DNA of 64,000 bases from positions 96,092,852 through 96,156,851 of the forward strand of contig CM059193.1 of assembly GCA_030323885.1 (NCBI GenBank), in the 5' to 3' direction. The position numbers and the translations under genes were made by a program. The notes beneath the pieces were generated by a model, which worked only from the letters and a program-made list of their open reading frames with translations, searched no databases and was not told the origin of the DNA. Positions within the stretch are counted from its first letter, which is position 1, and every line of letters starts with the position of its first letter. The DNA comes from Branchipolynoe longqiensis (lineage: Eukaryota; Annelida; Polychaeta; Phyllodocida; Polynoidae). Positions 10,146-19,687 of this stretch are shown piece after piece.

Positions 10146-10275
10146 TGTAAAGGACGTCCGAACTGCTTGAGATCTGGTTGACAAGTGGTTTTATTATCTG
10201 CAACACCAACCCACATCGGTGGGCGTTTCCGCCGGTCTTTCCTTTGTGCATACATCGATACCGATATATATGACA
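10146..10275 (-). repeat. 3' LTR of Gypsy-like element 1
   Basis: Read on the minus strand it starts TGTCATATATATCGG and ends GACGTCCTTTACA, so it has TG/CA ends. It contains an AATAAA polyadenylation signal near 10191-10196. Confidence 0.9.
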
Positions 10276-10287
10276 TACCCCCTTTAG
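10276..10287 (-). other. Polypurine tract
   Basis: AAAGGGGGTA on the minus strand lies directly against the 3' LTR, the expected place for the plus-strand primer. Confidence 0.7.
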
Positions 10288-10859
10288 TGTACAATATGGA
10301 TAAGGGTGATGACACATACACATTTCATGTACATTTGTTACAGAGTGTTCAGGATGTTATATTTGACTGACAACTCTTATTGCACTGTAATGTCCCCTCG
10401 CTATGATCTGTCTTTTCATGTTTTACCTTATGACAACTTTCCCTTATCCCAATGTGGCTTACCACATTGAGTGATCTACATTTATTTTATTTATATATTG
10501 TTTTAATTTATTTATTTGTAGTGTTAGTTGTACAGTTTATTAATGTATTAAATGAGCAATGACCTCACTGATAAAATGAGAAGCAAAACAAAAACAAATG
10601 CAAATTTAGTAATAATAGTAACCCATATTGGTTTTCCTTTTGAGTTCTTTGGTGCCCAAGTGCTCATTGTTTAACCGAATGTTGTTATCTTTGTGTTCAA
10701 CTGCACCTTTTCATTGCTCCAATTACATGTCAGTAACATGCATTTGATATACAACACACATACATACATTGTTCATATGTCTTCATCTTAAGTCTAACAA
10801 TTTCATAATGTAATGCCTTAGTCTCGATTAATTAATTCTATATATCATAATCTTAATCT

Positions 10860-11263
10860 TAACACTGTGTCAATAATAAGCAGAAACATATAACTAACAT
10901 TGAGGTGTCGCGGGATATAATCATAGAACATTATTGGTCTTATTCAATGGTCAGCCCTGTTAACACTGTGTCAACAATAAGCAGAAACATATAACTAACA
11001 TCGAGGTATCACGGGATATAATCATAGACCATTATTGGTCTTATTCAATGGTCAGCCCTGTTAACACTGTGTCAATAATAAGCAGAAACATATAACTAAC
11101 ATTGAGGTGTCGCGGGATATAATCATAGAACATTATTGGTCTTATTCAATGGTCAGCCCTGTTAACACTGTGTCAACAATAAGCAGAAACATATAACTAA
11201 CATCGAGGTATCACGGGATATAATCATAGAACATTATTGGTCTTATTCAATGGTCAGCCCTGC
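10860..11263. repeat. 101-bp tandem repeat, four units in an ABAB order
   Basis: TAACACTGTGTCAA starts at 10860, 10961, 11062 and 11163. Units 1 and 3 share TTGAGGTGTCGCGGG; units 2 and 4 share TCGAGGTATCACGGG. The array therefore grew by duplicating a 202-bp dimer. It lies in the region between integrase and the 3' LTR. Confidence 0.95.
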
Positions 11264-11277
11264 TTATTTGTTCTGAC

Positions 11278-11826
11278 TCAGTGTATGTCTTGTCTGGTTG
11301 CGTGTGTGGTGCGAGGCATTCTACCAGTATTGGCAATCTCGACCGGGGCCGCCGGCTCATTAGAAGTTGAGCGGGTGACGCATTGAATGGTATTTAGTGG
11401 TGTATTCCTGTAGTTAAGTAACACTAATTGGATGTCTTCATGGTCTTCTGTGTATTTCATAATCATTTGTTTGACGGTTTGTATGAACCATTCTATCTGC
11501 CCGTTACTCCTTGGATATAACGGGCTCGAATATACTGGCTTGAAGCCATAGTGACCTGCAAATCGCTGATATTCCTCACTTCTAAATTGTGGGCCATTGT
11601 CGGATACGATGTACCTAGGTGCTCCGTGCCTCGCAAAATCTTCTTTTAATGAAGCTATAATAGCATGTGATGACATCTCATTTACGATACTTAATTCAGG
11701 AAATTTTGTGTAATAGTCAACCGTCAGAAGGTATGACGTGTTGTTAATTTCGAACAGGTCTGACACCAGAGGCGGATTGGTGTTTGACATATCTGACCAA
11801 CTGGGGAGTAGACAGGAATGTGGCAC
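11278..11826 (-). pseudogene. Retroviral-type integrase core, Gypsy-like element 1
   Basis: The reading frame contains the DDE core: SDLFEINNTSYLLTVDYYTK (first Asp), YIVSDNGPQFRSEEY (second Asp), and RSNGQIEWFIQTVKQM (Glu; most relatives have GQAER here). LLNYRNTPL follows. The N-terminal zinc-binding domain is absent because upstream coding sequence has been deleted, and no DNA-binding C-terminus is recognisable. Integrase inserts the linear LTR-ended DNA into chromosomes. The three catalytic acids survive, but no start or partner domains remain, so this is a remnant. Confidence 0.85.
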
Positions 11827-12089
11827 AAAATAGTATCCCTATCAGCCTTGCTGCGGAATTGACAGTGAACAGTTGGTGTGGGTGTGGCAGCTAGTCACTA
11901 ATGTTATTGTCTTGGACTGGACCATACAGCAAGGGCTCATGACACACCTTAACAAACTAAAACATTTTAGTGCTTACTTGAAACCTGGTTTCCCCTCCAC
12001 CGAAGCACAACATATTTCCACTTTTGTCAGTCAGTCCTAGTATGTAGAAATATTTGTAGAGTCAGCAAATGGGGCTGATATTGGTGGTC

Positions 12090-12107
12090 CGTAGACATCT
12101 GACACCA
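12090..12107 (-). other. Primer-binding-site-like motif
   Basis: TGGTGTCAGATG on the minus strand is directly next to the 5' LTR. The same motif stands at the same place in Gypsy-like element 2 (28435-28446). Confidence 0.7.
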
Positions 12108-12237
12108 TGTAAAGGACGTCCGAACTGCTTGAGATCTGGTTGACAACTGCTTTTATTATCGGTAACACCAACCCGCCTCGGTGGGCGTTTCCGCCGGTCT
12201 TTCCTTTGTATGTACATCGATACCGATATATATGACA
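12108..12237 (-). repeat. 5' LTR of Gypsy-like element 1
   Basis: It has the same 130-bp length and ends as the other LTR, with about nine substitutions between them. Confidence 0.9.
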
Positions 12238-12575
12238 CCCACCTTCCTGCCTGCTCTCTGGCTCATTCTCCCGCCCTCTGGCTCGCCCTCCAGCCATCTG
12301 GATCGCTCTCCCACCCTCTTGACTGCTCTCTGGCTCATTATCGCGCCCTCTGGCTCGCCCTCCAGCCATCTGATTCGCTCTCCCACCCTCTTGACTGCTC
12401 GCTGGCTCATTCTCCCGCCCTCTGGCTCGCTCTCCCCCTTCTCCTCAGTCCACTCTCCTGCCCGCCCACTGACCATTGCTCTCCCCTTCACTCCTCCGCC
12501 TACTCTCCCAACCTCCTCCGGCTGTTCTCCCATCTTCCCTCTCACTATTCTGCCCGCTCTCCCACCATCACACTA
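12238..12575. repeat. CT-rich minisatellite, right part
   Basis: It continues the array of 9937-10145. A larger unit of about 84 bp, running GCTCATT-CTCCCGCCCTCTGG to CACCCTCTTGACTGCT, appears about twice. Confidence 0.8.
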
Positions 12576-13588
12576 ACAATCTCACTGCAATGTATATAAA
12601 TTATGGTAAACTAAGACAATTTAAATTATGTTGATAACATTCCTGTGTTTTATTACTTGGTACCAAAATTGAATCTCTGACAATTTCACATTCACAAGTT
12701 ATTTTTGCAAGCAGGAGATGAGTTTACATAAATACAGGCACTGCTGTCTCCAATCACACTGAAATATGATGTGTTGCGGTAATACTCTCAAAGGAAAACT
12801 AGCATATTTATACTCAGCTAGATGTTATTGGGTATAGTCAGGATTCACACGCGTCACTGAAAGCCTGGAAAGGTAATGTTCTTGAATTTAACCTACCTTC
12901 TTGAAAAGCAAAGTTAAATTACTATAAATCTTAATTAGTATTGTACAAATCAAATAGAAAACATATTTCTTCAGGCAAATCAACATATTGATAATATTTT
13001 TAATTGGTTCTGTGCAGATAAACTGTTGTTAAATACCAAACAAAAATATGTATGATAATGAGATCATATTGTATAAACCCTATAATAGATAACATACAAA
13101 TTTGTTATGGAACATCTCAAAATAAAACATGTTCAATACATGTCTTATGCATTCAAATATTCTCTCAAGGGTTCGAGGTTCCATGTTAAAGTAGGCACCT
13201 GTCTGAGATCCATATTATGCAGCTTGTAAGGAGCGATCATACCAAATAATATTTCGCTACTGACTGTAACAGAAGCTTCAGATTCTTTCTAAAATCTAAG
13301 AAAGCCCATTGAGTGACAATTTCACCAAATCCCTACTCAACACTTTGTCTTGACAAGGATATACTTGTGTTGAAATCTTATTCCTGGGCGAGTCTGGCAC
13401 CACCCAATGGGCAGAGCAACTAAAGTCCCCTAGGGTATGCAGGTTCACCATAAAGAGCATAAGGAACATTATTGTGAAGAGGTAAGTTCTGTAGTTGTGG
13501 TAGAATGCCAGATTACCATAACATGAATGCATCATGGCAACATCCTGATATGGGACCATACCTATTTCCTATGGTACCATTGGGTAGC
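12576..13588. other. AT-rich stretch, nothing recognised
   Basis: About 1 kb of AT-rich sequence without a convincing ORF, RNA or repeat match in the window. It ends at the insertion point of Ngaro-like copy B. Confidence 0.35.
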
Positions 13589-13933
13589 ATTGTCCATGAT
13601 GTTCGCAACATGGGTAATTGAATGAACGAGACTGTGAATCTCAGTAGATTAGGCACTGTGGCGCCGACTATATTCTATTCTTCGAACTAATAACTTTGGC
13701 CGCTGATCGACGCGCCATCTACATGATACTTCTTGAACTCCTTATTGCGCAGTTAACTTAATTACGCAATTAGTTTAATATCAGACTGTGGCGACACCTA
13801 TATTCGAGTTTAGAACTAGAAATGGTCGCCGATTGACCCGCCACCTGTGGGGATTTCCAGTCAAAGCCGATGACGTGGCACTGGATATCTTCACTTCGAC
13901 CAGACTTTTCAAACCGAGAGGACGTACTTCTTC
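13589..13933 (+). repeat. Split direct repeat A1 of copy B
   Basis: It starts ATTGTCCATGATGTTCGCAA and matches 18716-19060. Homology stops just before the ATG of gag, so A1 serves as the leader. It would also hold the promoter, though no TATA box is evident. Confidence 0.9.
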
Positions 13934-13938
13934 TTAAA

Positions 13939-15300
13939 ATGCCGCCCGTCAAGAACACAAAGGCTAAGAAATCAAAAGTAGGTAATAGTGACAATGCTGG
14001 ACCTGCGAAGAAGAAGAAAACTAAGGTTGGTGCGAAGTCAGTGGCTTTATCTCCGAATTCGACGACGGAAAGGCATACTCGTTCCAGCCGAACAAAGGAC
14101 CGGCGCGAGGATTGATCAGTCGATTCGGACCAAGAACAAATGGATGTTACGATCAACGACGATTCGGGATTAACCGTGGCTCTGGCTACTATACAGAAGC
14201 AGATGGCAGAGATTAATGCTGGGATAAACTCACGTATTGATGAACTGCAGAAAAACGCCGACAAAAGAAAATCGAGATCTCTTTCTCCCCGCCGGCGCCA
14301 CCGTGACGTCACGCCACGTGATGGCGGCCATGACACCTTGCTCGGCAGATCTGATCGGGACGGATCCTTCGAACCGACAAGACGGCGTACCGGCTCGCTA
14401 CAATCGGCTGGGACTTCATGGGATGCTGGTCACAGATACCGGCGACGTTCTCGCGAAAAATCCGAGTTCGAGCCGTACTCCTACGCTGAACGGGACTGTC
14501 GTACCTGTCTCGGTGCTGAGGCACACTCACTCGATGTACTATCTCCGGGAGGTGGACGTGATGGCGAGCGGGAAGACGCAGTCAACGAGCTGCTGGTGGC
14601 GGCCGGATCGGCCTTGGGCAAGAAAAGAGGTACGAATAAAATTCTCGCTCCCCATAGATATGTAATAAGAGGTAGCAAAAATGATTAGATCGGAATGGAA
14701 GAGGCTACTTGGCCTGAGTACCTAGCGGCAATATGCCGTATGTGCAAGGACAGAAAGCTCCCCAGAAACTGGTCCCACCATGTCTTTGAGCACATGCACC
14801 AGGTTCTCACTATGGCAGGAAACTGGGATTGGCACACTTGCCGACAATGGTCGGAGACCGTGTTCACAATGATTGCGGACGGTCGTCTGCCACAGGCCTG
14901 GGACGACGCGTACGCTATCAAGGATGTCCAACGCGACATCTGTGCAATTGGTACGCGCGTCGACAAACAGGCTGGTCGATCCCGTCGACAGGAGCCGGCC
15001 ACGGCTGCCACTGTCTCATCGGCGTCTGCACACGCCAGTGGTAGAGTGAGCGAATATAGTCGACCTGAATACAACAAGGACGTCGATGGTAAGCCATGTC
15101 ACGCCTGGAATATCGGTAATGACTGTGGTTTTGCCACATCCCATGGCATTCAGCCCGAGAGGCGCTGTCACCTCTGCGCTTGGTGTGCAAATAAAAATAA
15201 GAAGGCCAATCCGCACCAAGAAAAATTGTGCCAGAACAAAAGGAGATTCCAGGAGAGGATCAGCAACAACGAGAAAGGTCAAGCGAAGGATTTTCAGTAG
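13939..15300 (+). pseudogene. Gag-like gene of copy B with two in-frame stops
   Basis: One frame runs from ATG 13939 to TAG 15298-15300, broken by TGA at 14113-14115 and TAG at 14686-14688. The N-terminus is Lys-rich (KNTKAKKSK, AKKKKTKVG). A heptad-like stretch (TIQKQMAEINAGINSRIDEL) and an Arg/Ser-rich region follow. The last third has a structured part (WPEYLAAICRMCKDRKLP) and a Cys/His cluster: CHAWNIGNDCGFATSHG, then CHLCAWC. Gag of this order coats the RNA, and the Cys/His module probably binds nucleic acid. The gene overlaps the RT frame by about 70 bp, so RT may be made by frameshifting or re-initiation. The total would be about 453 residues without the stops. Confidence 0.75.
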
Positions 15301-17606
15301 GTGGCCGAGCTGACCCCGCTCACTCTGTCCATGTCGGTTATGCTAATGCGGGAGGTGCGACTCAGCGCACCGGTGATCGACATCGCTCTATTGTAATGAC
15401 TCGTGAACTGGGTCAAGAAACCAAGGCGTGCGGAAATGTGTTGATTAACAGCCAGGCCGGTATCGGACCCTTATCAGCTGGAGTGAACCTTGGACTTTCA
15501 CGTTTAGGCACGGCTGGTGCTGAGCGAGAATGCGCTCACTCCCTGGTTGATTCTACTGTAGGCTTGGCTGAGTCGGACAATGCTGTGCCTGTTCATACGA
15601 TAGACAGTGGTGACGGTGCTGGGAACGCTGGGATGTACGCGCCGGTCTGGCGGCCGGGAGATGGACATGAACCACTGGATCCTCCGATTGAAGGTAGGGA
15701 GAGTGTGTCGGTATGTCATTTGGGATCTAATGGGGGTGTCAGTGGTGTATCAACACGATGTGGGGACTCGCCTGATAGGCTACTGATTGATGATCATGTT
15801 GATACGGACGACGTGGAATACATTATTTTGAACATTAATAATGATCAGCTACCATCTTATAATCCACCCCATACCCCGGTCACGTATAGGCACATACTCG
15901 ATGATATCTGGCCGCACCCGGTCGATAATATATGGGCAAAACATCTAGTCTATCTAGACATCTATATTCACGTGAGGGCCGGTGCCCTATCAAATTACAT
16001 AGGCCCCAGGATACCCATACCATCGGGTTTGAACATTGGCGTATGGATGGAGCTACTGTCCGACTATCATGATAAACAATTGCTAGACTTTCTGGAGTAC
16101 GGGTGGCCTGTAGATTATACCGGTGACCGCCCCCCAGTCGCGTCGGTGGCGAATCATTATGCTGATACGGACAGTGAGGCTCATATGACCGAATACATTA
16201 ACACCAAACTTAAGCATGGTGCCCTCGCTGGCCCATTTGACATTCCGCCGTACCGTCCATGGACTCAGGTTAGTCCTATGATGACGCGAGAAAAGCGTGG
16301 TACGACTAAGAAGAGAGTCATCGTTGACCTGAGCTACCCAGCTGGTGCTAGCGTGAATTCCGGTATCAGGAGGGCCCAGTACCAGGGGCAGCCGTACACC
16401 TATGCGCTTCCTGGTATCATCGACTTGGCCGACGAGGTCACGCGGCTTGGAAAGGGTGCACTCATCTGGTCTGTGGACTTGGCCAGGGCGTACAGACAGC
16501 TTCGTGCCTGTCCTTTGTCGACCCCGCTCCTTGGTATCACTCTCAAGAAAAAGATATACATAGATCTGGCACCGCCGTTTGGTTGTCGCACGTCTTCGAT
16601 GGCTTGTGCCCGAACAACAAACGCGGTGGTATACCTTATGAGGAAGCGCGGCCATCACGTTCTCTGCTACCTCAACGACTTTGTCGGGGCGGCAGGAACA
16701 CTGGACGAAGCGCTAAGAGCCTACCGTGAGATCATTGGCCTCGCTCTTCGTCTTTGCCTGGACCTGGCCACAGAGAAGTGTGTCTCGCCCACAACGGAGG
16801 TCTCATGGCTTGGGTTCACAGTCTCCACAGACGACATGACTATAACAATACCGCAAGATAAGCTTCAGGAGGTTATCAGAGAGTGCGAGGTGTGGAAGAA
16901 GAAGGTTCTGGCATCTCGTAGGGAGCTCCAGCGCCTCGTCGGACGTCTACAGCATATTGCTAAATGTGTGATGGCGGCTAGGAGGTTCATGTCGAGGATC
17001 CTTAATGCCCTAAGGAACGCACCATACAGGGGCAAGCACATCGTGCCTCCGGAGCTTGCACTCGACGTCGGCTGGTTCACACGGTATGCCGCCAGGTCGA
17101 ACGGACTGGTCCTTCTCCCTCCCTGTGCTCGGGAGCCTTGGGTCATTGAGTGTGACTCCTCGCTGAGGGCTGGGGGAGCGCATTCGACTACGACCTATTA
17201 TGCAGCCGAGTACTCACAGGAGGTCTGCGATAAGCACTATGGAATTGCGCAGCTCGAGGCGATCAATCTGGTCATTGCACTAAAACACCTCTCTCCACAT
17301 GAGGCCTATAAATACACCATCATAATAAATACAGACAATGCAACTTCACAGCAGGTGCTCAGCTCCGGGGCAGGTCGTGACCAAGTCATATGTGCCTGCG
17401 CTCGCGAGATCTGGCTCTTTGCCGCACAAAGAAGCACGGACATTCTCGTACGACATAAACCAGGAAAGGACATCATCCTTGCTGATGCTCTGAGTCGTAT
17501 GTGTTTCGACTTGCGTGCGAGGAGCCTAGCACAGAGACTTGTTGCTGAGGCAGGTCTGAAACTGGTCATTGTGACCCATGACAATGCTTTAACACACAAC
17601 CTGTAA
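15228..17606 (+). CDS. Reverse transcriptase-RNase H of copy B; active-site Asp changed to Asn
   Basis: An open frame of 792 codons overlaps the end of gag and has no ATG at its start. After a variable 200-residue leader the RT begins near residue 210 (HILDDIWPHPVDNIW). Motifs seen are IWSVDLARAYRQL (first Asp), APPFGCRTSS and RHxx-type MRKRGHHVLCYLNDFVG. The YxDD box reads YLND, with residue 483 being Asn (AAC at 16674-16676), whereas copy A keeps YLDD. RNase H has IECDSSLRAGG, QLEAIN, INTDNATSQQ and LADALSR. Loss of the first Asp of YxDD is expected to abolish polymerisation. A single G-to-A change explains it. Otherwise the gene looks preserved. Confidence 0.9.
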   Translation: MPEQKEIPGEDQQQRERSSEGFSVGGRADPAHSVHVGYANAGGATQRTGDRHRSIVMTRELGQETKACGNVLINSQAGIGPLSAGVNLGLSRLGTAGAERECAHSLVDSTVGLAESDNAVPVHTIDSGDGAGNAGMYAPVWRPGDGHEPLDPPIEGRESVSVCHLGSNGGVSGVSTRCGDSPDRLLIDDHVDTDDVEYIILNINNDQLPSYNPPHTPVTYRHILDDIWPHPVDNIWAKHLVYLDIYIHVRAGALSNYIGPRIPIPSGLNIGVWMELLSDYHDKQLLDFLEYGWPVDYTGDRPPVASVANHYADTDSEAHMTEYINTKLKHGALAGPFDIPPYRPWTQVSPMMTREKRGTTKKRVIVDLSYPAGASVNSGIRRAQYQGQPYTYALPGIIDLADEVTRLGKGALIWSVDLARAYRQLRACPLSTPLLGITLKKKIYIDLAPPFGCRTSSMACARTTNAVVYLMRKRGHHVLCYLNDFVGAAGTLDEALRAYREIIGLALRLCLDLATEKCVSPTTEVSWLGFTVSTDDMTITIPQDKLQEVIRECEVWKKKVLASRRELQRLVGRLQHIAKCVMAARRFMSRILNALRNAPYRGKHIVPPELALDVGWFTRYAARSNGLVLLPPCAREPWVIECDSSLRAGGAHSTTTYYAAEYSQEVCDKHYGIAQLEAINLVIALKHLSPHEAYKYTIIINTDNATSQQVLSSGAGRDQVICACAREIWLFAAQRSTDILVRHKPGKDIILADALSRMCFDLRARSLAQRLVAEAGLKLVIVTHDNALTHNL

Positions 17607-17649
17607 CCTGGGATCGATATTAAACCTTTTTTGCCTTCTCTCCCCAGGT

Positions 17650-18603
17650 TACTCACAACGTCACCATCAGCGGCTTCTTGATGCCATTAGGGCGGGGCTG
17701 GCGGTTGGGACCTGGAGGAATAAGGCAGCTCAGGCAAAGGAATACTACATCTATATGCAAGAACACCAAGCAGACCCGTTGCAACCGTCCCAGTATCATA
17801 TTATGTCGTATCTATTACACTTTAAAGATCGACTTTCCTCACCGAGTGCCATATTGAACTATCTGAGTGGCGCCCGCACATGGGTCCTGTCATTTGACGG
17901 CAGGACGACTTCATTTGACACGTACCTGGTTGGCCTCCTCAAACGAGGCATTCAGAGGGAGTCACGTCATGTGCCTGTCCAGGCCCCTCCTCTGCTACCT
18001 ATAGATGTTCGGAATATCATCACTTTCTTCCGGACAACTGGTGCAAATGGTCACGTACTGGTGATAGCCACTATCATCGCATACTTCACACTCCTTCGCC
18101 AGAGAAACTTGTTTCCTAAAGTTGGCAGCTCTGACCCTGATCACTATCTTCGCGCTAAGGATGTGAGGCTAACCGCAAAGGGCATCAATGTCCGAATCCG
18201 TTCATCAAAAACCCAGTACAAGTCATCGTCTCCAAGAGACATCATCGTTCCGGCGATACCTGGATCGCCCTACTGTCCGCGTCAAGCGTGGAAACAATAT
18301 GTGTCCATGACACCAATTCACCCCGATGGCCCTGCCTTCCTGACGATCAACGGATCACCCCTACGTGCAACCGCGTTGCTTGACACTAAACGACTGGCCT
18401 TGTCCATGGCAGGCCACCCGGCCCCTGCGGCCATCACCCTGCACAGCCTGAGACGAGGCGGTGCACAAGCCTGTGCCCTGCAGGGATCGACAATCAATAA
18501 CATCAAACAGCTGGGTCACTGGACCTCCGATGCGGTGCATGATTATGTGCCAAGGCAGTCGGTTTCATCGGCTCCCAGGACACTTGCTCTACTTTTTGGT
18601 TAA
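17650..18603 (+). CDS. Tyrosine recombinase of copy B, apparently intact
   Basis: The frame is +1 to the RT gene and stays open through the junction. Homology with copy A starts at 17647-17650 (GYSQRHHQRLLDAI). A core-binding-like N-terminal part (GTWRNKAAQAKEYY, LNYLSGARTW) precedes the catalytic domain. That domain has Arg in FTLLRQRNL, LHSLRRGGAQAC (HxxR), GHW and Tyr in HDYVPR. Length is about 317 residues from the start of homology. There is no ATG at that point; the first is at 17755. Expression by +1 frameshift or by splicing to the AG at 17646-17647 is possible. The enzyme would join circular element DNA to the genome. Confidence 0.85.
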   Translation, partial: YSQRHHQRLLDAIRAGLAVGTWRNKAAQAKEYYIYMQEHQADPLQPSQYHIMSYLLHFKDRLSSPSAILNYLSGARTWVLSFDGRTTSFDTYLVGLLKRGIQRESRHVPVQAPPLLPIDVRNIITFFRTTGANGHVLVIATIIAYFTLLRQRNLFPKVGSSDPDHYLRAKDVRLTAKGINVRIRSSKTQYKSSSPRDIIVPAIPGSPYCPRQAWKQYVSMTPIHPDGPAFLTINGSPLRATALLDTKRLALSMAGHPAPAAITLHSLRRGGAQACALQGSTINNIKQLGHWTSDAVHDYVPRQSVSSAPRTLALLFG

Positions 18604-18715
18604 GTGCCTGTAATCCTTGAAAGATCTAAGGTCATTGTCATCATCAAGAGTAATGTAACAAGCTAATTAGAAAGAATTAAATTGCCACTTTATACTACTG
18701 TCTCGTTCTGTTTTA
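18598..18715 (+). repeat. Split direct repeat B1 of copy B
   Basis: GGTTAAGTGCCTGTAATCC begins at the YR stop codon and the repeat runs into TTTTAATT. It is matched at 19110-19228 with a 3-bp ATC indel. Confidence 0.88.
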
Positions 18716-19060
18716 ATTGTCCATGATGTTCGCAACATGGGTAATTGAATGAACGAGACTGTGAATCTCAGTAGATTAGGCACTGTGGCGCCGACTATAT
18801 TCTATTCTTCGAACTAATAACTTTGGCCGCTGATCGACGCGCCATCTACATGATACTTCTTGAACTCCTTATTGTGCAGTTAACTTAATTACGCAGTTAG
18901 TTTTAATATCAGATTGTGGCGACACCTATATTCGAGTTTAGAACTAGAAATGGTCGCCGATTGACCCGCCACCTGTAGGGATTTCCAGTCAAAGCCGATG
19001 ACGTGGCACTGGATATCTTCACTTCGACCAGACTTTTCAAACCGAGAGGACGTACTTCTT
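18716..19060 (+). repeat. Repeat A2 of copy B
   Basis: It matches A1 (13589-13933) with a handful of substitutions and one or two single-base indels. Confidence 0.9.
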
Positions 19061-19109
19061 CCGACAAGATTTGCCTCCCACCCACCCAACTAGTATGATG
19101 TACCGATAG

Positions 19110-19228
19110 GGTTAAGTGCCTGTAATCCTTGAAATATCTAAGGTCATTGTCATCAAGAGTAATGTAACAAGCTAATTAGAAAGAATTAAATTGCCACTTT
19201 ATACTACTGTCTTGTTCTGTTTTCAATT
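19110..19228 (+). repeat. Split direct repeat B2 of copy B, element 3' end
   Basis: It repeats B1 and ends GTTTTCAATTATG, the same terminal motif as copy A. About 50 bp between A2 and B2 (19061-19109) are not repeated. Confidence 0.88.
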
Positions 19229-19230
19229 AT

Positions 19231-19687
19231 GGACTGACATTTTAAATCATGTATTCTTGTGTGGCCTGAAAAACATTCACATTGGTTATGCCCTGGTCGA
19301 CTGATGGATCACAATATCCCATCAATGAAACCAAACACATTACTCAAGGAACATTTTGCATGAATGCCATCTGCATATCTGGTCAAATAAGGTTCTTGCA
19401 TGAAAGCAGTATTCGTTGTGCGGACTAAATTACCAAAGTTTTCATATCTATGATTTAACATAGCTTTGATGAGTAGCCTGAGTTTAATTTCAGATCTTCC
19501 AAAAATATTCTAAGATCCGACAGAAGTTATACAGATCACCTTTCTAGAAACGAAACATCTTCTTGCACTGTTCATTAGTGCAGTTATCCAGGGAGAATGC
19601 TACATCTCGCCATTCACCATCTCCATCATCTTCATCAGCAAGCAGCCATATTAGTACATCATCAATATTTCCGCCATAAAGTAACAA
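19231..19687. other. AT-rich stretch, nothing recognised
   Basis: No ORF, RNA or repeat match was recognised. Confidence 0.3.

Larger units (their letters stand above)
10146..12237 (-). mobile_element. Gypsy-like LTR element 1, internally deleted
   Basis: Two 130-bp LTRs of about 93% identity bound 1.83 kb that encodes only an integrase fragment. CCCAC stands on both sides (10141-10145 and 12238-12242), a 5-bp target duplication as expected for integrase-mediated insertion. On the minus strand a primer-site-like TGGTGTCAGATG follows the 5' LTR and a purine tract AAAGGGGGTA precedes the 3' LTR. Gag, protease, RT and RNase H are missing, and a four-unit tandem repeat lies downstream of integrase. 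It could move only with proteins supplied by a relative. Confidence 0.9.
13589..19230 (+). mobile_element. Ngaro-like tyrosine-recombinase retrotransposon, copy B, full length
   Basis: The complete A1-gag-RT/RH-YR-B1-A2-B2 layout is present. A1 and A2 are each about 345 bp and almost identical. B1 and B2 differ by a 3-bp indel and a few substitutions. No target duplication was seen, as expected for recombinase insertion. The element is about 5.6 kb. RT-RH and YR are uninterrupted, but gag has two stops and the RT active site is altered, so it is not autonomous. It belongs to the same broad family as copy A, but the terminal repeats differ clearly. Confidence 0.92.

Noticed and set aside
17603..17647. 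A 45-bp intron GTAACC...CAG joining RT to YR in copy B (42 bp in copy A)
   Set aside because: Splicing there does not bring YR into frame and in copy A regenerates a stop; only the acceptor-like tract remains of interest.
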